Shown: piece by piece, positions 1-12,350 of the stretch | Layout of the letters: every line of letters begins with the position of its first letter | Position numbering within the stretch: the first letter of the stretch is position 1 | DNA from: Herpomyces periplanetae | Lineage: Eukaryota; Ascomycota; Laboulbeniomycetes; Herpomycetales; Herpomycetaceae | Length of the DNA: 64,000 bases | Reading direction: 5' to 3' | NCBI GenBank assembly: GCA_009733715.1 | Contig: WMKJ01000015.1 | Coordinates: forward strand, 106,454 to 170,453 | Notes under the pieces: generated by a model | Databases searched by the model: none | The model's input: the letters and a program-made list of their open reading frames with translations, nothing else | What the model was told of the DNA's origin: nothing | Translations under genes and position numbers: made by a program

Positions 1-495
1 ATGGTCATCGGGAGAATGATTAGAACTGTCTCGACGCTTTTCCCAAAAGTTTCGAAGTATTGAGCGTAATCGTTGTTGTCGCTTCACGTTATTTAATTTA
101 TGCTCATGTGAACCGTTTTCGTGTACAATAAAACGTCTTGAAGGCATGTCATCTTGCTTCCCCGGAAAGTTTAACAAATTGCTACCAAGTATTGAGGACT
201 TATTGCTGGGTATATTAGGTTTTGATTTTCCCATGACGGCGGCAGGACCAGCATCAGCAACTCGTTCACGATATTTATCACGTCGAGAGAAGACGCCGGC
301 TAAACGAAGGGAAACGGAAGTCCTTCGTGATGGCGATCGTTTAAGCGAATTAGGGGGGGATTGACGTGACGGAATAACAAATGTTAACGATCCATTTCGA
401 TTGCCATTGATTTCGTTTGATGAGTCATTGGAAAGAACGCAAGTGCTAGATGACGATGTTGATATTACACCAGAAAGGGAATCACAAGAAGACAT
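1..495 (-). CDS. N-terminal part of a minus-strand protein, possibly a HAL4/SAT4-like Ser/Thr kinase (runs off the left edge)
   Basis: Reading the minus strand from the ATG at 495 gives 165 codons with no stop down to base 1, so the gene continues to the left. The visible part is rich in Ser, Asn and Arg and has no catalytic domain yet. Near the end it has an FIVHENGSHEHKLNN stretch followed by a KRQQRLRSILRNF basic-hydrophobic helix. From memory, similar 'DGSHEH.L...KRQEKL..ML' stretches occur in the regulatory N-terminus of fungal HAL4/HAL5-type kinases, which regulate potassium uptake and nutrient transporters. That assignment is inference, because the kinase domain would lie outside the window. 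The upstream DNA (496 onwards) is purine-rich on the plus strand, i.e. pyrimidine-rich as read in the sense direction. Confidence 0.6.
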   Translation of the reverse strand, partial: MSSCDSLSGVISTSSSSTCVLSNDSSNEINGNRNGSLTFVIPSRQSPPNSLKRSPSRRTSVSLRLAGVFSRRDKYRERVADAGPAAVMGKSKPNIPSNKSSILGSNLLNFPGKQDDMPSRRFIVHENGSHEHKLNNVKRQQRLRSILRNFWEKRRDSSNHSPDDH

Positions 496-3400
496 TTTTG
501 TGGGTGTAAGAGTTGACGAAACAAGGGAGGTTAAGAAACAGGGGGGAAAAGGCAGGAGGCACGATTGAAGGGAAATTCGTATGTATGCAAAAGAAAGCCT
601 AAGGAGCCCTGGAGAAAGAGAGACTAGATGACTTCCTTTAATAATATGGAAGGGGAGGGAACCAAAGGTCAGAGCGGATATGGGAAGAAGCAAAATATGG
701 AAAACTCCAAAAGTGCAAGATGGGAGAGACCGCAGGGACGAAGACGGTGGGGATAAGCGCCGGAATGGAGAAGATTAAACTCTAAAGAGCCAGGATGAAA
801 ATGTGAATCATTGACAAGGTGAAATTTTAGCTGCTTCAATACTAGAGATTAATCAAAATCCGGAGAGTTGAAAGTGGGGGAAGGAGGAGATGAAGTAAAT
901 AAGGACACACGAGAGACTCGGTACGTAGAAAATCGCTAAAGTACAGCCTTTTCGGCTGGAAACTCATCAAACGTAAGATACATGATGAGGGCAACAGAAG
1001 GAAGAATTGGAAAAGAGAAGAATGAAAATATTAGAAGGGAAAGAAGAGGATAGATAGATATGATTGACCAAGCTCAGCAAAAGGATAATAAGAAGAGGCG
1101 AAGTAGTTTGGCTAAGGTAGGATAAACAGGATGTAAACAGAATGGAAGAGAAGAAAAAGAGAAACTTGAAGTAGAGGGGAGGGGTCCAGCAGCTTTAAAT
1201 AATTGTAGGGGAAGGAAAGTAAGCAAAATATTCTTGGAAAGTGTGAGAAATGAAAGCAATAAAAGCACTAAGCCATGTAAGTATAAGAAGCCCGATGGGG
1301 AAGGGGCGAAGAAAGGGTTTTAAATTAAAGGGCGAAATACCGGCGTAAGAAAGTTGAAAAATCCCCTTGAGGAATTTTAACTAATAACGGAAGGTGCGAT
1401 CGGATTACTCGGAATATTGAGGCATTGTTAACAAATTGTTGAGATGAAGGAAAAAAGAAAGACATTGTTTGGGAGCGAAAGTTGGGAAATGGCATATCCG
1501 TCATTCATTAGCCTATTTTCTGGAAAGTTGGGTGGGTTTACCCGCAAACCAAGTTTGCTGACTCATGGTATGCATCACCGAACATTCCTTCTTTCGGAAT
1601 AGTTCCTTCAAATCGCGATAATATGAATGGGCATTTTCTATGTGTGGCGCGATGCTATGCCATGCCATGATATGCAACGATGTGATGCGATGCCATGCTA
1701 TACCATAGCATACCATGCGATTTTATATTATATACTTGGCCTTACCTGTTTCCTAGCCCTTTGTGGGTGACGTTCCTCATAGTAGTAAGAGAGGGGGAGT
1801 GCTTGGCCAATTTATCGCTTGGCTATATTCAAATATGCCGTCTAACATGCAGAGTAAAGTTGGCAGATGGTTTTTCATTGAGTGCAGCCGGGTAAAGGGT
1901 AAATTTCTCACATCATTTGTATTGTTAATGAACCTAGTGAGTGCGTGCATGCATGAGATTGTAGCGTATATTTACTTGGCAAGCAATTTGCGTCGTTGTG
2001 GGAGATTCCACTATTCTTCGGTGGCACACATACACTTTAACAAAATTCTTCAGCCTAAATTTTGGGCCAACTTGATTGTTATGATCTTTCATGCGGGCAA
2101 TCGAGGGCAGTACTGTCTCCATGGTGAATTGTTTACTTGAATATTTGCCCTAGGAAGTTTATTTAAAGCTAGATTATTATCATCAAACTGACGTTTAAGC
2201 TGCGACAATGATGCCCAGTTGATTAATCAATACAGCTAGTTTCTTATGATTTTTGGATTTTTTGGTAACCACTTGCAATGCAGATTACACGCAAATTAAA
2301 GGTGAACGTTGCATTGCTCTATATATCGTCACAATATTTTATAGCATAAATTTATGATTAGCACTTTATTGGTTTGAATGTAATGGTAACCAGTAAGTTT
2401 AGATATCAAGGGGTTAACTGGATAAGATGGTGTAAGCATGATACACATGTACATCGGCAACATACTCTGCCTGAGAAATATTTGAATAGCAGTAGCCGCG
2501 ACAGTGGTAACAGTATAATTTGGTAAAATGACCTAGTTTACTTGCTACGAGTATCAGATCAATGTAACAACCCTTACCCTAGCTAAACATGATTAACGGG
2601 AAGTTCATATGATACACGTAAACACGGTTAAACATGGTAAATTTTGTCGGTAAACTTTTATCGAAGAATCCATTAGGTCGGTCAAAATAGGTTGAGTAGT
2701 ATATACATCATTCTACGAGGACATGAGACTATAAAATATGAACAATTAAGCGATAAATATCTTACAAGGAATGAAAAAATCAATGCACAAATGCAATGGT
2801 GACGGTCGACAAGACCCCTTAGGCAAAGGAATTTTGGTAGAACGCACATTTCGTGGAACTTCAACCATGTATTATTACTTAACGGTAATTATGGTTGCCG
2901 AATGGTAGAAAATGATTAGTAAAAGTATACATTGGTTAACCAAACGTAATATCATTCTTACGTGACAGATAAATTTTGCATAGGAAAACCTTGGTAAATT
3001 GAACAGGATAAAACGAAGTGTTCAGTTTCGAAATGGTAAAGGTAAAGAGGAAAGCCTAATTCGTTTAATTAATTACCACGAAGTATTGTGTGACAATACG
3101 AGATGTATGGTATTGACAATGATTAAACGGTACAACTTTCGGAGATAATGTTTGGCGTAGAAGCATTTATCGAGTAAAGATTACATTTGACCAAGTTGAC
3201 AGACATAAGCATAAGTTAAAAGCTGTCGTTATGATATATTAGAATTCCAAAGTAAGCAGATAAGTAGGAAAAATATGTGAATAGAGGAAGATACTAAACA
3301 GTAACGAGAATATGGCTAACTAGTTTCAGTGATAGTGAACCAAAGAACGAACTGGTGTAGGTGATGAAAGTTGGCATTAAAGTATGCTAGATTAGGTTAA

Positions 3401-6400
3401 GTGATGCGAAAGTAAATTTTAACTGTGAAGAGCAAACATCATTTACGACATTTAATTCAACGCTACATGATAGATTCAGTTGGAGTGTACGTCATATTTA
3501 ATTTATGCCAGTATATGTGAGTGTAGCTCAAGGAACTGGGTTTAAAAGTCTTGAAGTTTCAAGGGATAGAGTAGTTAACAAGCTAGTATATTGAACTATT
3601 AACCAGTTGTTTCCCATGAGTAATTAGTGCAAATTCTGACGATGGGGAAGCCTAGTTTGATTGCCGCATGGTAGTGAGTATGCTAAGTATGTGTGCGTGC
3701 ATGAATTATATGCATACATGGCATGAGTATTTGGGGTAAAGGAATGAAGTGAGTACGCATGCGTGCTAATACAAATATACTACAACGTAGCATAAAGTTT
3801 TACAGCAATTTATAGTTGAGTGTGTTTTTGGCGGACATGTCAACTAGAATTTGGTTGTCCACTGGCGTGTTAGCCTAACATTGTATATTTATTGGAAGAT
3901 TAATATTCTTACCAAGGCCAATTTTGCCCATACGCCCGTAAAACACGAATTGCCGCACTAAGTTATTGGTGGAGGGGTAATGGACAAGTAGGAGCATAAT
4001 TGTGTGTGCGCTTGTGTGGATGCTTGCGAGTGTATAGATGCATAAACAGGTGTGTATTGGTGTACATCAGAGTCGACGTCAGTCTTGGTGTTAAAGTATA
4101 CATATGGTGTGTTCATGATCAAGAGTTGGTGAATGTGTGTGCGTGTGCGTGTGCATGTACGTGTACGTGTACGTGTACGTGTCTGTTCGCCTTCTCTCAC
4201 CCTTTTGCACATAGCGATTTACTTCATTTAGGCTCTCGTTGGTTAACCTGGATTTTCATGCATTCATTTTCAAAGTTTGCATGTACAGTTCAATTACAAT
4301 ACACTTGTTACCCTTTCAAGAGCATAATGTTTAATAACGTCATTACTCTTGAGAAGTTTTTGGTGTAATAAAATTTGGGGTATCTTTGATCAATTTACAT
4401 TTAAATCAATCTTCTGGGTTAAAAAATTAATTAACTATTTCATAGTACAGCTCATAATCCACTAAACAAATCGTAATTCATGTTTAACTAACCGAGCCCT
4501 AGTAAACTGGTGTATTCGATATTTACCATATAACCTACAACTTGATCTTCAGTCCAATCGTAATATTCACAATGTAAGCTAAACATTATAGCATATCCCA
4601 TACTATTCTACTTTGCTTCCGCACCTCCCAAAAATTATAGCATACCATCCCCAAACCTGTATATCAAATATATAAATTATAGCTTAATTAAACATTTCAA
4701 TGTATATTAAACTGTAAGTGTGAAACCATCATATTACGCTTCCCCCATGAATTTTCTCTTCTATACTCAAGATTGCCTCACGATCTAATAATGCATACAG
4801 ATTCGACCTTTAACAAATTATATCCATGTTTACTCTCCAACTCCCGCACTTTTCCTGTATCTTTCCCATGTCATTGTTACTACCCTGAACTACGCTACTT
4901 GATTTTCCCCTCCAGCTTTTCTCGACTGAGTTCCCCCATCCAGCACAAGGACCCTTTTCCCCCGTTCTTTCCTACACTTACCTAATGCATACGAACTTTT
5001 TGCTAAGTTCATTCTTCTTCCAGTCCATCTTTCGCCCTTTTCCCCTTCTAAAATTTATCCACTATCGTGAAAGCTTCGTCGTACAACGTGCCTTTAGATC
5101 ATGATTCTTGCACCTTTCTTTTACTCCTGCTCGCCATTTTTACCCTTTAACTTAAATTTTCAAGTGCAAATTTCTCCGGTTACCCAGCGGCGATTATCAA
5201 GTATTAGCGTTTTTTTCATTTTCCACGCGTAATAGGTGATTAACCATTTCTCGGTTATTGTTCTTCAATAATTTCGCGCTACCGCGCATTTTATCATTAT
5301 GGCCAGCGGGTAAATCATCTTTACTTACTCAGTTCATCCTCCCATACTCACCCTACGGTTACATTTCTATTCATTTTTACAACTCGTCTGATTAAAACTT
5401 TAGTTGGAGTCCGTTTATCGGTGCTATCGTGGTTTTAGTTTTTTGTGGCGCTGTATACGTTTTTGCGCCCAAACAAGATCAATTGTGAGAAAAAATGATA
5501 CTCCCCTTCTTCCCTTGTATTCAGTAATACAATCTTTTCCCTTTCCTGTTATTGATACACACTTAATCTAACCTCCTATCAAATTCAAAAGCTTGTGGCG
5601 ATACTGTCTAATCTTCTCCGCTTGCTGTTGCTATCTAATGTGGGGTAAGAACATACCGTATACATATTTATTCTTTTTTATTGAACTTTACTTACTAAAT
5701 GCCCGCTCAATTTGTCCATATTTTGATGTCTTCCTTTATTTTTCCTATAGTCATTACACTTCTCGCTCAACTTAATCCATTAATTTCACCGATTCGATCA
5801 ACCTCCCATTCGGATTTATAACTTTACTCTTCCCTTATACCATAATCACATACCAAGTATGTTCCGACTAATTACCCTTTCTCTTGAAAATGGGTTTTCT
5901 CTGCCCTACTTAAACTGAATGAAATATTCCTCGTATAATCTGAACTCGCATTTTTCCTGTCCCAAATCTTTAATTTCTTGACACACGTTGTCTCCTTAAT
6001 CTAACCCATCTATCGATTTCCTAATATGTTTAACCCAACTAACTCAAACTTACTGATTTCAAACTACAATTAACCACGCAAATTTTCTCAAACTTTTTTC
6101 TCCGTTGAGTCTCGCTTCCACATTGCACTTAACCAATAGCACTGTGAAACTTTTAAAATTCAATCATATCACCAGCACAAATCATGGGAGTGTAATTGAG
6201 CTTTTGAAAATAAACATACTATGAACTTACGTTCTCAATCTACAGTATCAGCCCATTATCATCGTAACAATACTCTGCCCCTTCATTAGTATCCTAAGCC
6301 AAGTCCTTCCTCTATCCTACCTCAATCCCAGTTCAACCGCACGAAATTCCATTTTCCCTTCACAAGTTCTTGCGACGTAGCCCCAATGCTCCTCAACTAC

Positions 6401-7738
6401 TAAGTTTAGTTCTTCAGCGTGAGAATATATATGACCCCATGATAAGATTTGATCAAATATCGTTGATTTTGCTGCAAGATTTGATGATTGGGATATTTTC
6501 TTTTGGACGGTTGCGTTCGTTCTTGGATAAATTGATTAAGTATGCATGTAGATTAGCAAGTTTTTGTATAATTGTATTATCAAATCATCATTGTGATGCA
6601 CTCATCTCCAGATGAATTCACGTATCAGGAAACACGTAAGCTTGTAACCAGATAATCGGTAATATCATGAGATCTATGACATAGCTACAATCACAAAACA
6701 AAAATAATGCCATTCGTCTATTTAATCTTCACCAATTATAATGAGTAACTTTCAAAATGTCGCATATTGGCAGACGAATAGAAGGGAGCCAGTATAGGAT
6801 TCGTGCACACACACGCCACCCACAATCAACCCGAGTTGGAATCTACATAACGTGGTCAATAAATACAACTAGACAAATTTGTTAAGCACCTAAATCCTGA
6901 TTTTATCTTAATTTATTCCATTAGAATTTCCTACTTAATCCCATGTTACGGAGGTAAAGCTCAGAAAAGTAAAAGGCCAAGCATAAACAAATCCACTATT
7001 TCAACCCTCCTAAATTTATGGAAATTTTATGTTGATTCAAATCAAGCAAGTAGATATACACTATTATAAGGATCAAATTTACCAAGGTGAGTAGTTGATA
7101 TCTACAACCCACTAAACTTTAACATGGTCGTAAAAGATGAACCATATGGCATGAAGTCTTAATTCACACTACATTACTCAGGACTTGTATACATGAACAG
7201 GAGAAGGTGATACCAATACAAAACTTTAAAAATTCAATTTATTAGACAAAACTAAGATTTTAACTAGAAAGAATAGCCATATCACACGACACTTTACCAC
7301 AATACACCTCGACTTAAACTAAATATGAAAGGTATGCATGCTTCAACATACCTATACATTTCTACCTCCCCTAACAGCCACAGCCACCCATAACCAATGG
7401 GTTAGTCATCCGAGATTATTTCGGACTACTTGGGCCCTGAATGTTGAAATTTTTGGGAGAAGCTCGCTTCGTCAACTTTTCGATTATATTTCCATGATAG
7501 TTTCTACACAATAATCACATAAAACTTCGACGATTTTAATACCTTGTTTCCATATTGAATTACCTTATTCTTTTCCCCTCTGGATTATACTTCTTGAATT
7601 CTTTTCTATACTTTCATCTATCCCAATCTGACTTCACAAAAACTGACAATAGTATTTCTTCTCATGTTCCCTTACATCACGTCTATTTCTTATGTTGAAC
7701 AGCATTTCTTCCTTGACTTCTACGGTTAACGTTAGGAT
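496..7738. other. Long divergent intergenic region with opposite strand asymmetry on its two sides
   Basis: No supported gene. From about 500 to 3900 the plus strand is purine-rich (44 purines of 60 in 1021-1080). From about 4400 to 6200 it is pyrimidine-rich (16 purines of 60 in 4861-4920). From 6200 to 7400 it is mixed, and from 7440 it is pyrimidine-rich again up to the SUN-domain gene. The polarity change is marked by an alternating GT/GC/AC tract at 4133-4182. Bases 1651-1720 are a scrambled series of ATGC/GATGC/CCATG words. The short open frames here are of the size expected by chance in skewed DNA. Confidence 0.7.
4133..4182. repeat. 50-nt perfectly alternating purine-pyrimidine tract
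   Basis: Every base from 4133 to 4182 alternates purine and pyrimidine: GTGTGCGTGTGC-type repeats grading into four GTGTAC units. Such tracts can adopt Z-DNA (known property). The tract sits where the strand asymmetry of the intergenic region reverses. Confidence 0.9.
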
Positions 7739-10700
7739 ATGCGTCAAATCACTTATCCTTTCGCAGACTACTCGTTTTTTAAAACGTTTAGCAACGCTTT
7801 CCCTTTATCAATCAATTTATCCTATTCCTCTTCACATTCTTCCCATCCAATTATTTCCATATTCCATTTTCTATATTCATCATTACTCAGTATCTCGCAG
7901 CTCAAACTCTTTTCCAGGCAATATTACCTTACGCTTTGCATTAGTGAACTTCACAGGTTCTACATTCGACATCTTAACTTGATTATTTACTTACTCTCTT
8001 TTGTTAAGCTTGAATTCCTCTGCTTGATATCCCATGCTTCGCGTTTACTGTCTCCTATTCCGGCGCTTCATCGAAAAATTCATCGCCTTAATCATTCCTT
8101 TTTGCCTCGAAATCATGTTTTAAGCCGTTCTGTTTACAAATTGTCAAAGCCAGATGGTTCCGCCTGCCTTACCGTGAAATCCATTAGTAGTAATTTGTTG
8201 CTGGGTTGCCTGCTATTCTTTAGTGTATTCGTTATACATACCTCGGCTATTTCAATCAGTCTCGATTCCCCATTGAGGTACTTAATTTCCCCCTTAGCAT
8301 TTCTTTCTCTAGCTTCATCCTATGCGTCATGTAATCCACGCACCCTACCGTTTTTCATATCTCGAGAAACCTGCCCCGCCAAGTCATCTCTTCCATCCGC
8401 ATCCAATACTCCCCATTCTTCTAATATTCTCTATATCCCATTAAAGCATACAGATGCGAAAATCCCAAAACATCATATTCTCACGCCTCCCCTCTCTTTA
8501 GCTCAGCCTCAATCTCCCAGTGAGGATATGAATCATTTGGATCAGCTAGCCTATAGTGAACGTTTGGTTGAATCTATCTCTAATACGTGGCTCCTCAAAC
8601 CAGAGTTAAAAGGTTCCCCGTCCTCTTCTCATTCTACTGGTTCATCTATCGACAACAGTATAGATGAGGAATTTGTACTCGATAATACAAAATTCATGTC
8701 TTTCGAAGAGTGGAAACGCCATAAACTTTCTCAGATGTCACAGTCAAACCTTGGGACCTCCCGTAATTCAAATAATGGCAACGCCAAAGATCGACTTGCC
8801 TCATCCGGTTCTCCCCCAAATAGAAGTGATTCCTTGCATCGTTCAATGGCCAATTCACTAACGGGAAATTATTCCAACGTAATAACTAGCGGCAATGATT
8901 CTACGATCGGACGAGCTAATAGGAATGCACTTAACAGTCCCTCCGGTACGGACACACTTAATCAGACGAACGTTATCGGAGTAAATTCGACAGCTCAGAA
9001 GAATAATTCTGCTCCACAAGAATTGGTAAGCTCTGAATCGAATAAAGTTGAGGAAGGCGACGCAAAAGCTCGTGAAATGGTTCAAGTATTGCCATCACGT
9101 AAAAACGAAGCTGGAACTACGTGTAAAGAGAGGTTTAATTATGCATCGTCGGATTGCGCTGCTACGGTATTAAAAGCCAACAGTGAGTGTAAGAGTAAAT
9201 CAGCCGTTTTAGTCGAAAATAAAGATACTTACATGATGAATAAATGTTCTGCGCCGAATAAATTCATTATAATCGAGCTATGTGAGGATATTCTGGTGGA
9301 TACCGTTGTATTGGCCAACTTTGAATTTTTTAGCTCCAACTTCAAAAAGTTTCGTGTGTCAGTATCAGATCGGTATCCCGTGCTGGATCTTCAATGGCAA
9401 GAGCTGGGGGTTTTTGAGGCACAAAATGCTCGAGAAATTCAAGCATTTGCCGTAATTCAACCATTGATATGGGCAAGATACTTGCGGATCGAGTTTTTAA
9501 CACACTACGGTAATGAATATTACTGTCCTATTAGCTTAGTTCGCGTGCACGGTACCACAATGATGGAGGAAGTCAAACACCAAAACGATTTATCCCAACC
9601 CGAGGACGATGTGGATGTAGAAAAGATGCCTGTAGATGAACCAGTATCTGAACAGATACAAGAATCGACTAATTCAGTCGAATCTGCTTTCGAGTCTACA
9701 ACGCAATGTATTAACACTTCTAGTTCGGAAATGGCGAAAGATGGCAATTGTGATTTTTCATCTAGTGTGACGAAAATGAATGATAATTTAATGGAAATGA
9801 TGAGTGCAAGTACAACTAAGAATGAGCAAATAAGTGCGACAACCTTGTCTGATAGTACGGAGAGTTCGGTTTCACGAGACGTAGAAACGTCTAATGAGGC
9901 AGTAACACCCTTATCATCGGATGCACAACACAGAGAATACATGCATACAATAGCGTCGCCACGGTCACGGTCAGTCTTGCAGCATATGACGCATCCTGCG
10001 CCAACGATAAAGTCATTAGGCGTCGGAGAAGGGGATTATGATGTACAGGCCGTGGTTAACAGTACACTATCCCACTTGTCTATGAATGCGTCAATATTTA
10101 CACTAGAAAATTTTGAACAGGTTTCCATATCATCACCCATAGTTATTCAATCAGAAAGGAGCGTACCGAGAAGTTTATTTGGATTATCAGCGTCGGCTGA
10201 ACCAATTCTTTCGAAGATATTCGTTAATAATGTAACTTATGTGACGGTTCATGAGATGGAAAGTGGGAATGGTTGGGAGAAGCAACAGGAGGGATACAGA
10301 TCTGGGAAATTTATGAGCAAGGAAGCTGTTTTGACGGATGGGTCGAAGGATAAAAAAGCACGAGAACGGACAGCGAAAGATTTTGCTAATACTACAATGC
10401 GAACGGAAAAGGTGCGCGTAAAGTTAAAGGGAAATAAATCATCAGGATGTTCGTCAGGAGGGCGGGGCAAAGGTCGGCACGAACGGGCGACATCGACAAT
10501 AACTGCAACTTCATCGTATGCATATTCTGTGGATATTGGCAAAGAGACGGGAAGTGATAGTCTAATTTCACGATTGCCTAACTCGACTAGCACAAGTATG
10601 AGTAACGGAGGAATACCGACATCGCCTACGGTAGGACCAATGGTTGCAACGCAAGAATCATTTTTCAAAACATTACACAAGCGATTACAAGCTCTAGAGA

Positions 10701-11197
10701 GTAATTCAAGTTTATCACTTGAATATATGGAGCAACAATGGCAAATGATGCGAGAAGCTTTGGGACAGATACGGCAACGACAGGTAGCAGGTAGTAAATC
10801 GATAACGCAGCGATTAATTGAAGCAATGAACGAAACGCTGATAAAGGATTTTGATTTACGGAAACGGGTATTTGAACGATTAGCCGATGTGGCAGCTACG
10901 GAAGTTCAACAAAAGTTAGAAAATGAAATGAAAATTTTGGAGAAACGGGTGGAAGGCGCATTATTAGAGCGGGATGCAAAATTTCAGGAGCTTCGAAAAG
11001 AGTTGACGTTTATTCGTGGGCTGATTATGGGACAATTTTGCTTGATCGGAACGGTATTAGCGTACTGGTGGTTTGAAGGGGGAGATAATCAGAAAAAACA
11101 AAAGAAGGATTCTCGATCACGGGACAGACGAAAACGCCGGACGAATCGAAAACGGAAAACAAGATCGCCGGAAGAAGTTCTATTTGGTCAGGAATGA
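7739..11197 (+). CDS. SLP1: SUN-like domain ER membrane protein, SLP1/osteopotentia family
   Basis: Single open frame of up to 1152 codons. Residue 320 begins MSFEEWKRHK, the conserved SFEEWK motif found ahead of the SUN domain in SLP1/opt proteins. The SUN-like domain spans about 462-605 and includes C462, the FIIIELCEDILVDTVVLANF core and a closing RVHG. A coiled coil covers about 973-1090, one transmembrane helix lies at about 1095-1112, and the tail is strongly Lys/Arg-rich. Yeast Slp1 acts with Emp65 in the ER to protect soluble proteins from degradation; the same role is inferred here. The start is doubtful. Residues 1-300 are Ser/Leu/Phe-rich, translated from pyrimidine-rich DNA like the leader. 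The hydrophobic segment at about 153-170 looks like the real signal sequence but has no Met just before it, so an unseen upstream exon or a different start is possible. Confidence 0.85.
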   Translation: MRQITYPFADYSFFKTFSNAFPLSINLSYSSSHSSHPIISIFHFLYSSLLSISQLKLFSRQYYLTLCISELHRFYIRHLNLIIYLLSFVKLEFLCLISHASRLLSPIPALHRKIHRLNHSFLPRNHVLSRSVYKLSKPDGSACLTVKSISSNLLLGCLLFFSVFVIHTSAISISLDSPLRYLISPLAFLSLASSYASCNPRTLPFFISRETCPAKSSLPSASNTPHSSNILYIPLKHTDAKIPKHHILTPPLSLAQPQSPSEDMNHLDQLAYSERLVESISNTWLLKPELKGSPSSSHSTGSSIDNSIDEEFVLDNTKFMSFEEWKRHKLSQMSQSNLGTSRNSNNGNAKDRLASSGSPPNRSDSLHRSMANSLTGNYSNVITSGNDSTIGRANRNALNSPSGTDTLNQTNVIGVNSTAQKNNSAPQELVSSESNKVEEGDAKAREMVQVLPSRKNEAGTTCKERFNYASSDCAATVLKANSECKSKSAVLVENKDTYMMNKCSAPNKFIIIELCEDILVDTVVLANFEFFSSNFKKFRVSVSDRYPVLDLQWQELGVFEAQNAREIQAFAVIQPLIWARYLRIEFLTHYGNEYYCPISLVRVHGTTMMEEVKHQNDLSQPEDDVDVEKMPVDEPVSEQIQESTNSVESAFESTTQCINTSSSEMAKDGNCDFSSSVTKMNDNLMEMMSASTTKNEQISATTLSDSTESSVSRDVETSNEAVTPLSSDAQHREYMHTIASPRSRSVLQHMTHPAPTIKSLGVGEGDYDVQAVVNSTLSHLSMNASIFTLENFEQVSISSPIVIQSERSVPRSLFGLSASAEPILSKIFVNNVTYVTVHEMESGNGWEKQQEGYRSGKFMSKEAVLTDGSKDKKARERTAKDFANTTMRTEKVRVKLKGNKSSGCSSGGRGKGRHERATSTITATSSYAYSVDIGKETGSDSLISRLPNSTSTSMSNGGIPTSPTVGPMVATQESFFKTLHKRLQALESNSSLSLEYMEQQWQMMREALGQIRQRQVAGSKSITQRLIEAMNETLIKDFDLRKRVFERLADVAATEVQQKLENEMKILEKRVEGALLERDAKFQELRKELTFIRGLIMGQFCLIGTVLAYWWFEGGDNQKKQKKDSRSRDRRKRRTNRKRKTRSPEEVLFGQE

Positions 11198-12252
11198 GAG
11201 TATTATTACTATTTTGCAGACGCGGGGGGGAATACAAATTGGTAGTTGATAATTTGCTATACAGGGGAAGTAAAAATGGGCGTATTATCAGGATACATGT
11301 ATCTCGGTTTAGGAGACGTGAACTTTGATAGTAAGAGAAGAAAAGAATACGAGAGTTATGAGTGTGTTGCAGGGATGTTAATTGGTAGGTTGAAAGTACA
11401 GGGAATAATGGATTAATACACTTAAAGCAAGGGGGGAAAGTATGTGGGAATATTGCATTAAAAGGGAAAAAGCGTAGCTTGGGTACTTGGATTCTTGCTT
11501 GATGTCACAATTTTTGACAGAGTAGAAGTGGTGATGGGTGATGCAGGGCTGAGGAGCGCAAGTTGTAGAGGTGGAGGGATTTTCAGTTAGAACGTAATGA
11601 AGAGAGATGGGCAACTTTGGAAATAATGGTAGCTAGAAACTTTTCTATTCGGAAAGGAATAACAAATCAAAGGTTTAGCAAAATAAACAAAGCCCTCACC
11701 ACGATGTATTTTGCTAGTGTATGAATACACAAAGACACGTGCACCCTCATACACGTATATCGGAGAGCTGGATTGGTTTGCGATAACAAGTTTGAAACTG
11801 GAGGACAATTATCATGATAAGGCAGGTATACATTGTATACAAAATAACCCTGAGCCAAACGCGCTAATGAAATGTATTGAAATGGTGATAGAATAGCGCG
11901 GAGCTCTTGGATACAGATTATCGGTTCGGATTAAAAGCTCAATGACGTCATGGCTATACAGAAAAGCCGTAAGGCTAAAATATGGAGACCAAATGTTGAG
12001 AAAAGTTGCCTTGATGAGATGTTTTATCTGATCCTTTTCCTCCTGTTCCCCCTCGTCTCGTCTGACCAACCAAGTACTACAATTTCGGATCGTCCTATTC
12101 CCAGCACTACGACTCTCGAATGGCCAACTCTAACATAACAGGAGATCCGTCTCGTCAACTCTATTACCCGATTAGGCTTTTTTTCTCTCCCTCCCAACTA
12201 CACCTCTTCACTCGCTACGCTTATCCTCCCAAATATCCCGAATAGATAAGAA

Positions 12253-12350
12253 CACGTGACTACATTTGCTCAAAAGGGAGGAAACCGATGACATAATTCC
12301 TTTGTATTACGTAATAGGTGGTCAATCGGCTGACATAATCCGGTATAAAA
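12253..12350 (+). promoter_or_regulatory. Candidate GSK3 promoter: E-box, TTACGTAA palindrome, TATA-like box
   Basis: Within 100 bases there is a CACGTG (12253-12258), a perfect 10-bp palindrome ATTACGTAAT (12306-12315) and a direct repeat TGACATAAT (12289-12297 and 12331-12339), followed by TATAAAA (12344-12350). TTACGTAA-type palindromes are known targets of Yap/Pap bZIP factors, one of which is encoded at 23.7-24.9 kb. The promoter assignment is inferred from the clustering. It would imply a 5' leader of roughly 1 kb. Confidence 0.4.
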
